From positions 62,001 to 126,000 of the forward strand of contig NZ_CP044285.1 in the NCBI RefSeq assembly GCF_008728635.1: DNA of 64,000 bases. Reading direction: 5' to 3'. The translations under genes and the position numbers were made by a program. Position 1 is the stretch's first letter. Each line of letters opens with the position of its first letter. The notes beneath the pieces were generated by a model. The model ran no database searches, was not told the origin of the DNA, and was given only the letters and a program-made list of their open reading frames with translations. This document shows, piece by piece, positions 58,471 to 64,000 of the stretch. The DNA comes from Hymenobacter baengnokdamensis (GTDB taxonomy: Bacteria > Bacteroidota > Bacteroidia > Cytophagales > Hymenobacteraceae).

Positions 58471-61400
58471 ATGCCTACCTTCTCGCACCTGCACTCGCAC
58501 ACCCAGTACTCCTTGCTCGATGGCCAGGCCAGCATCGGGGCCCTGATGAAAAAGGCGCAGGCCGATGGCATGCCCGCCGTAGCGCTCACCGACCACGGCA
58601 ATATGTTCGGAGCCTTCAACTTCGTGGCCGAGGCGAATAAGTACAACGTGAAGCCGATAGTGGGCTCCGAGTTTTACATGGTAGCCGACCGCCACAAAAA
58701 GACCTTTCTGCGCGAGAAGGGCGAAAAGGATAACCGCTACCACCAGCTATTGCTGGCTAAAGACCAGGCCGGCTACCACAACCTGGCCAAGCTCAGCTCA
58801 ATGAGCTTTATTGAGGGCGTGTACTCGAAGTTTCCGCGCATTGACAAAGAGCTGCTGCTCCGGCACCACGAGGGCCTGATTGCCACCAGCTGCTGCATCG
58901 GGGCCGAGATTCCGCAGGCCATTCTCTTCGAGGGCGAAGACAAGGCCGAGGAATTGCTGAAATGGTGGCTCAACGTTTTTGGCGAAGACTTCTACATCGA
59001 GATTCAGCGGCACGGCCTGCAGAACTTCGATGGCACCGGCAAAAGCCAGGAAGACGTGAACCAGGTGCTGCTGCGCTTTGCCAAAAAGTACAACGTCAAG
59101 GTTATCTGCACCAACGACTCGCACTACGTTGACCAGACCGACTACGCGGCCCACGACCTGCTGCTGTGCGTGAACACGGCCGAGGAGCGCAGTATCCCGG
59201 TCGGCGACTTCGAAACGAACTACTACACCATCCTCACCGCCGACCAGCGGGTGCACTACGACCTGCTCGACAACCTCAAGAGCCAGCACGGTTACGACGA
59301 GAACGCCCGGCGTATGCTTTCGCGCATTGATGAAGAGCTGCAAAAGCCCCCCAAGCAGCGCAAGCGGCGGTTTGGCTTCGCCAACGACCAGTTCTACTTC
59401 AAAACGCAGGCCCAGATGAACGAATTGTTCAGCGATGTGCCTGAGAGTGTGGATAACACCAACGAGATTGTGGATAAAGTGACGCCGCCCAAGCTGGCGC
59501 GCGATATCCTGCTCCCCAACTTCCCGCTGCCGGCTGGCTTTGCCAACGCCGATGAGTTTCTGCGAGACCTCACCTTCAAAGGCGCCTTTGAGGGCGAGAG
59601 GCCCCGCTACTCCGAGCGCACGCCCGAGGTAGAAGAGCGACTCAACTATGAGCTGCGCATCATCCAGACCATGGGGTTTGCGGGCTATTTTCTTATTACG
59701 CAGGACTTTATTAACAAGGGCCGCAGCATGGGCGTGGCCGTGGGCCCCGGCCGGGGCTCGGCGGCCGGCTCGGCGGTGGCGTATTGCGTGGGCATCACCA
59801 ATATAGACCCAATCAAATATTCTCTGCTGTTTGAGCGCTTCCTGAACCCCGAGCGCGTGTCGATGCCCGATATCGACATCGACTTTGACGACGTGAACCG
59901 CCAGAAAGTCATTGACTACGTGGTCGGAAAGTACGGCAAAACGCAGGTGGCCCAGATTATCACCTTCGGCACAATGGCCGCCAAGTCGAGCATCAAGGAC
60001 GTGGCCCGCGCCATGGAATTGCCGCTGCCCGCCGCCAACGAGATTGCCAAGCTCGTGCCCGAAAAGCCCGGTACTACCCTGGCCGGGGCTTTCCGCGACG
60101 TGCCCGAGCTGCAGGCCATTCGCAACGACCAGAGCGACCTGAAAGGCCAGATTCTGGCCCTGGCCGAGCGCCTCGAAGGCTCGGTGCGCAATACCGGCAT
60201 TCACGCGGCGGGCGTCATCATCGCCCCCGACGACATTACCAAGTACATCCCCGTTTCGACCTCCAAAGACTCGGACCTGCTTATTACGCAGTTTGATGGC
60301 AAGGTGATTGAGAGCGCCGGCATGCTCAAGATGGACTTTCTGGGCCTTAAAACCCTGACCATCATTGTGGACGCGCTGAACCTGATTGAGCGCAACCACG
60401 GCATTAAAATCAATATCGACGATATTCCGCTCGACGACCCCAAGACCTACGCCCTCTACCAGCGCGGCGATACGATTGGTACGTTCCAGTTCGAGTCGGA
60501 AGGGATGCGCATGTACCTCAAGGACTTGAAGCCCACCAATATCGAGGACCTGATTGCCATGAACGCCCTGTACCGGCCCGGCCCGATGCAGTTCATTCCT
60601 GACTTCATCAACCGCAAGCACGGCCGCGAAGAGGTAGTATACCCGCACGAGCTACTGAAACCCATTCTGGAATATAGCCAGGGCATAATGGTGTACCAGG
60701 AGCAGATTATGCAAACGGCCCAGATTCTGGCCGGCTACTCGCTCGGCGGCGCCGACCTGCTGCGCCGCGCCATGGGTAAGAAGGACATGAAAAAGATGGC
60801 CCTGGAGCGCGAGAAATTTGTGGAAGGCGCCGGCAAGCTGCACAAGATTCCGGCCAAGAAAGCCTCCGAAGTGTTCGACGTGATGGAAAAATTTGCCGAG
60901 TACGGCTTCAACCGCTCGCACTCGGCTGCCTACTCGGTGGTGGCGTATCAGACTGGCTACCTGAAGGCTAACTACCCGGCCGAGTACATGGCCGCCGTGC
61001 TCACCAACAACATGGGCGATATAAAGAAGGTAACCTTCTTTATCGAGGAAGCCCGCAAGCAGGGCGTGGCCGTGCTGGGGCCCGACGTGAACGAGTCGGA
61101 GCAAAAATTTAACGTGCCCCGCGAAAATCAGATTCGCTTTGGCCTGGCCGCCGTGAAGGGCGCGGGCGAAGCCGCCGTACTGGAGCTGGTGGAAGAGCGG
61201 CAGAAAAGCGGCCCGTTCAGCGACGTGTTTGACTTTGCCAAGCGCGTAAACCTGCGCGCCGTAAACAAAAAAACCTGGGAAAGCCTGGCCCAGGCCGGCG
61301 CCTTCGACAGCTTCGAGAAATACAACCGGCGGCAGTTTCTGGATGCCCCGGCCGGCGACCAGAACCTCATCGAAAAAGCCATGAAGCTAGGCCAGCAGCA

Positions 61401-62157
61401 CCAGGCGGCCAAAGAGTCGGCGCAGCACAGCTTGTTTGGCGCCAGTGCGTTTGGGGCCGTGTCGGCCCCGCTACCCAAAGTAAACGACCTGGAAGAGTGG
61501 AGCGCGCCCGAAAAGCTGCGCCGCGAAAAGGAAGTGGTGGGCTTTTACCTATCGGGCCACCCGCTCGATACGTATCGCATGGAAATCGACGCTTACTGCA
61601 CCTGCCCGCTCGATAAGCTCGATGCGCAAAAGGGTAAGGACGTGAACATTGCGGGCCTAGTGTCGGGGGTAGTATTCCGCACCACCAAAAGCGGCCAGCC
61701 GATGGCATCGTTCAACATCGAAGACTACGATTCGAGCATCAACCTGGCGCTGTTTCGCGATGACTACACGCGCTTTGGCCCCCTCATCAACCCCAAAAAC
61801 TATCACAACGAGCAGGTGCCGCCCCTTTTCATCCGGGGCAAGATGGAGCTGCGCTACGGCACCCAGGACCAGTGGGAATTGAAAATAAAAACCATGGAGC
61901 CGCTGGCCCAGGTAGCCGATAAGCTCAGCAAAGGCGTGCGCGTGAAGCTCGACCTGCGCACCGTAACCGGCCCCATGATTGACCGCCTGCAGGAAGCCAT
62001 TGAGCACGCCAAAGGCTCGAAGCGTCTGGAAATCCAGTTTGTAGAGCCCCACGAGCGCCTGGCGGTGGATATGTTTTCGCGGCGCTTTCAGATTGAGCCA
62101 AAGACCTTTATCGAGAAAATGCGCGAGTTTGAGCTGGATGTGTGCTCGCTGATATAA
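58471..62157 (+). CDS. dnaE: DNA polymerase III alpha subunit
   Basis: A 1228-residue replicative polymerase of the DnaE type. The N-terminal PHP domain starts FSHLHSHTQYSLLDGQ. The polymerase core has PGRGSAAGSAVAYCVGIT and the catalytic aspartates in the MPDIDIDFDD motif at about residues 466-475. The fingers region contains RPGPMQFIPDFINRKHG and MVYQEQIMQTAQILAGYS, with the third Asp region in NTGIHAAGVIIAPDD. An OB fold lies near residue 1060 (VSGVVFRTTKSGQPMASF). No 3'-5' exonuclease insert is seen. The length and full domain set indicate the main replicase. It is preceded by a 600-base gap. Confidence 0.97.
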   Translation: MPTFSHLHSHTQYSLLDGQASIGALMKKAQADGMPAVALTDHGNMFGAFNFVAEANKYNVKPIVGSEFYMVADRHKKTFLREKGEKDNRYHQLLLAKDQAGYHNLAKLSSMSFIEGVYSKFPRIDKELLLRHHEGLIATSCCIGAEIPQAILFEGEDKAEELLKWWLNVFGEDFYIEIQRHGLQNFDGTGKSQEDVNQVLLRFAKKYNVKVICTNDSHYVDQTDYAAHDLLLCVNTAEERSIPVGDFETNYYTILTADQRVHYDLLDNLKSQHGYDENARRMLSRIDEELQKPPKQRKRRFGFANDQFYFKTQAQMNELFSDVPESVDNTNEIVDKVTPPKLARDILLPNFPLPAGFANADEFLRDLTFKGAFEGERPRYSERTPEVEERLNYELRIIQTMGFAGYFLITQDFINKGRSMGVAVGPGRGSAAGSAVAYCVGITNIDPIKYSLLFERFLNPERVSMPDIDIDFDDVNRQKVIDYVVGKYGKTQVAQIITFGTMAAKSSIKDVARAMELPLPAANEIAKLVPEKPGTTLAGAFRDVPELQAIRNDQSDLKGQILALAERLEGSVRNTGIHAAGVIIAPDDITKYIPVSTSKDSDLLITQFDGKVIESAGMLKMDFLGLKTLTIIVDALNLIERNHGIKINIDDIPLDDPKTYALYQRGDTIGTFQFESEGMRMYLKDLKPTNIEDLIAMNALYRPGPMQFIPDFINRKHGREEVVYPHELLKPILEYSQGIMVYQEQIMQTAQILAGYSLGGADLLRRAMGKKDMKKMALEREKFVEGAGKLHKIPAKKASEVFDVMEKFAEYGFNRSHSAAYSVVAYQTGYLKANYPAEYMAAVLTNNMGDIKKVTFFIEEARKQGVAVLGPDVNESEQKFNVPRENQIRFGLAAVKGAGEAAVLELVEERQKSGPFSDVFDFAKRVNLRAVNKKTWESLAQAGAFDSFEKYNRRQFLDAPAGDQNLIEKAMKLGQQHQAAKESAQHSLFGASAFGAVSAPLPKVNDLEEWSAPEKLRREKEVVGFYLSGHPLDTYRMEIDAYCTCPLDKLDAQKGKDVNIAGLVSGVVFRTTKSGQPMASFNIEDYDSSINLALFRDDYTRFGPLINPKNYHNEQVPPLFIRGKMELRYGTQDQWELKIKTMEPLAQVADKLSKGVRVKLDLRTVTGPMIDRLQEAIEHAKGSKRLEIQFVEPHERLAVDMFSRRFQIEPKTFIEKMREFELDVCSLI

Positions 62158-62216
62158 GCCATCGCAACTATTTGCGAGGATAGAAGCTTTGTGCATCGAC
62201 TATATTCCGAACTTCA

Positions 62217-64000
62217 ATGCGACACGCTGCTCTTATCCGCTGTTTTTTAGCATTTTGGCTGACTATGGGCTGGCTGGGCGGGTTGGCCCAACCGGCGGGA
62301 CCCTGCCCGGCTACGGGCATCAGCACCGACCCGACCCAGCCGATTAATTCCGTACGGCCCGACCGCCGCAATACGTTTTTTAATTGGTGGAATCCGGCAA
62401 CGCCCCCGCCGTATGACAATCGGGTTTATCAGCTCTATAGCGTGAGTCCGCGCACGGGTCAGGGCCGCACCTACTTTGAGTACACGCCTTACCAGCAGCC
62501 TGATAACCTCGGAACCGTGTTCCTATCCGGCTCGGCCGACCTGCCGGCCAATGGCTGGGAGCTGCTGGCTTACAACCTAGGCTATACCGAGCAGGGTCAG
62601 CCCCGGCCGGCCGGAGCACCCCTACCCTACGTGGTACTTTACCATCGCTTTACGGGCCTGCTGCGCGTGTTCGCCACGGTGGCCGAGCAGCAGCAGGCAT
62701 ACACCTACCACTACCTCACGCTGCGTTTTGCCGCCGGCCAGGGGCTGACTACCAAATCTGGCTTGCTGAACCGGGTGGCAGCCCCGGCCACGGCGCTGCT
62801 CGACGCGCCTGCCGGCCTGGGGGCTGTTCTTACGGGCGTGGGCCGCCACCTGAACCAGGCGGGTAAGTGGTTCGTGGCCGATTTTCCGCTCGAATACGAC
62901 CCCTGCACCTGCCTGTTTCGCTCGGAGCTGGAAATAGATGTGATGGCCATGAACCCAACGACGCTCAACCTGCCCAGGGTGACGGCCACCGGGCCGATAG
63001 CCGGGCTGCTGCTTTCGCCCTACGGCGCCGAAAATGTGCAGGATAGCGGCACGATGCGAGGCTTCCCTATGCTGGGCTACCAAGGCCAGACGCCCGGCTC
63101 GCTGCTCACTACTGGCTATTACAACGTGGCGGCGGCCAGCCAGCAGCGTCAGGCTCTGAACTGGCTGCAAGCCACTACTCACGACCCAGCCCTGGTCATG
63201 AGCCTCGATTCGGCAGCTTGGTTTTGGCTCAGGGCCAGTAGCGCAGACCAGCGCACCGGCAGCCGAAACTTTTTGAGCCCGGCTTTTTTGCAAGACCCTC
63301 GTACCGAGCGCTTCCTCAACGGCTTGGATTATCTGACCGTTGGGGGCCTGTCGACCAACCTGCCGGGGACAGGGGTTGTCCCTGCGCAGCAACCTAATGC
63401 GTACGCCCAAACGGGTAGCCGGGTAAAGGGGTTTTCGCAGCCTACCGACACGCTGGGCATCATCCGGCTAGCTACGCCTGGCGCAGTTACGGCACCCACA
63501 GTAAGCCGCTACCCCTATTACAACGAGGTACTAGGCGTACTTAGCCTGCTGCGCCGCCCTACGGTGCAGCGCCAGGTAACGAACGTGCGCGACGCAGACG
63601 GGCATTCGCGCCTGCGCTACCGCTTTCGCCTGCCCGCCGACCTGGCTTATGCATTGAATCCGGCGGCGGGCCTGGTAGTCACCGATTTTCGGGCGGCGCT
63701 GGTAGTGGCGGGCAGTAGCTACCCCGCTACGCTACCGCCCGGCGATTTTGCTACCTACGAAGCACCATTACCCCTTAGCGACGACCCGGCCGGCCCGGTA
63801 CAACACCTGGTGCGCACCGCGTATGTCCCGGCTGGCTGCCTGCCCGACCAGGTATTTACCCTTGATGGGCCGACCGACTGCGATGGCTTCCTGCCCGCGG
63901 GGCCGGTGAGTGTGAAAGTGTGGGTGCAGCTACGGCGGCCCGATGCGCCCGATGCCCAGCCCGTGCTGCTGGTAGCCCGCTACCCCGCCACGGTCGAGGA
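62217..64000 (+). CDS. Large secreted protein, unknown function, runs past the window edge
   Basis: An open frame of 594 complete codons with no stop, starting at the ATG at 62217 (MRHAALIRCFLAFW). A signal peptide follows (hydrophobic FLAFWLTMGWLGGLAQ, cleavage near AQP). The visible part is rich in Pro, Gly, Thr, Ala and Tyr, with many short strand-like segments and scattered cysteines (PAGPCPATG, YDPCTCLFRSE). No catalytic motif is recognised. The composition and leader fit a cell-surface or T9SS-secreted protein of Bacteroidota; a sorting domain, if present, would lie outside. It begins 59 bases after dnaE. Confidence 0.75.
   Translation, partial: MRHAALIRCFLAFWLTMGWLGGLAQPAGPCPATGISTDPTQPINSVRPDRRNTFFNWWNPATPPPYDNRVYQLYSVSPRTGQGRTYFEYTPYQQPDNLGTVFLSGSADLPANGWELLAYNLGYTEQGQPRPAGAPLPYVVLYHRFTGLLRVFATVAEQQQAYTYHYLTLRFAAGQGLTTKSGLLNRVAAPATALLDAPAGLGAVLTGVGRHLNQAGKWFVADFPLEYDPCTCLFRSELEIDVMAMNPTTLNLPRVTATGPIAGLLLSPYGAENVQDSGTMRGFPMLGYQGQTPGSLLTTGYYNVAAASQQRQALNWLQATTHDPALVMSLDSAAWFWLRASSADQRTGSRNFLSPAFLQDPRTERFLNGLDYLTVGGLSTNLPGTGVVPAQQPNAYAQTGSRVKGFSQPTDTLGIIRLATPGAVTAPTVSRYPYYNEVLGVLSLLRRPTVQRQVTNVRDADGHSRLRYRFRLPADLAYALNPAAGLVVTDFRAALVVAGSSYPATLPPGDFATYEAPLPLSDDPAGPVQHLVRTAYVPAGCLPDQVFTLDGPTDCDGFLPAGPVSVKVWVQLRRPDAPDAQPVLLVARYPATVE

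Noticed and set aside
58798-60648. 616-codon minus-strand frame opposite dnaE
   Set aside because: Antisense shadow of a highly conserved polymerase gene; composition typical of reverse-complement GC-rich codons.
1-64000. CRISPR arrays, tRNA or rRNA genes, phage or transposase genes
   Set aside because: None recognised on reading both strands. The dispersed palindromes lack regular spacing and spacers, and no tRNA-like cloverleaf or integrase motif was found; a dedicated scan was not possible here.

Overview
The window looks like a chromosomal segment of a high-GC Bacteroidota, most likely a Hymenobacter-like member of the Cytophagales. This is inferred from Bacteroidota promoter boxes (TTTG-N19-TAnnTTTG), an alternative complex III operon followed directly by a cytochrome c oxidase operon, a GSCFA-domain protein, DUF255 and DUF420 proteins, and intergenic palindromes of a type common in Bacteroidota. 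No tRNA, rRNA, CRISPR array, prophage or insertion sequence was recognised.

Layout. 1-3.9 kb: the tail of a MoxR-type ATPase, a DUF58 protein, a GH20 beta-hexosaminidase and a small acidic ORF. 3.9-17.4 kb: a purine catabolism block in divergent and convergent transcription units. On the minus strand lie an Ada-like regulator/methyltransferase, XdhC, the membrane urate hydroxylase PuuD, and the xanthine dehydrogenase subunits XdhB and XdhA. On the plus strand lie AllB, AllC, AllE, UraD, UraH and an uncharacterised DUF6986 aldolase/lyase-fold protein. Together these would take hypoxanthine/xanthine through urate and allantoin to ureidoglycolate. No known ureidoglycolate-cleaving enzyme, purine permease or obvious dedicated regulator is present. 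17.6-18.2 kb: a small, AT-richer PIN-domain toxin-antitoxin pair. 18.2-26.6 kb: a large uncharacterised outer-membrane barrel, a small secreted protein and a very large multi-transmembrane histidine kinase.

26.8-44.3 kb: a long minus-strand respiratory cluster. In transcription order it is ActA-B-C-D-E-F (alternative complex III, menaquinol to cytochrome c), CtaC, CtaD, CtaA (haem A synthase), CtaB (haem O synthase), two subunit III proteins, subunit IV, a SCO-like protein without cysteines, a DUF420 protein and a small CxxC membrane protein. A textbook Bacteroidota promoter precedes ActA. PuuD has its own C-terminal cytochrome c domain, so urate oxidation may feed electrons into this chain.

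44.6-64 kb: housekeeping and miscellaneous genes. These are rpsF-rpsR-rplI with promoter and terminator, a GSCFA protein with a long basic disordered tail, a DUF255 thioredoxin-fold protein, PriA, a lipoprotein, a SAM-methyltransferase with a lipoprotein signal, an Xaa-Pro aminopeptidase, a PAP2 phosphatase, a fatty acid desaturase broken by a one-base frameshift in a G5 run, DnaE, and the start of a large secreted protein that runs off the window.

Between genes lie several families of inverted repeats, some of which form the ends of open reading frames. The observations most worth checking are the DUF6986 protein at the open end of the purine pathway, the cysteine-free SCO homologue, the lipoprotein methyltransferase, the GSCFA tail and the repeat families. 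I did not find an unmistakably new defence or mobile system.
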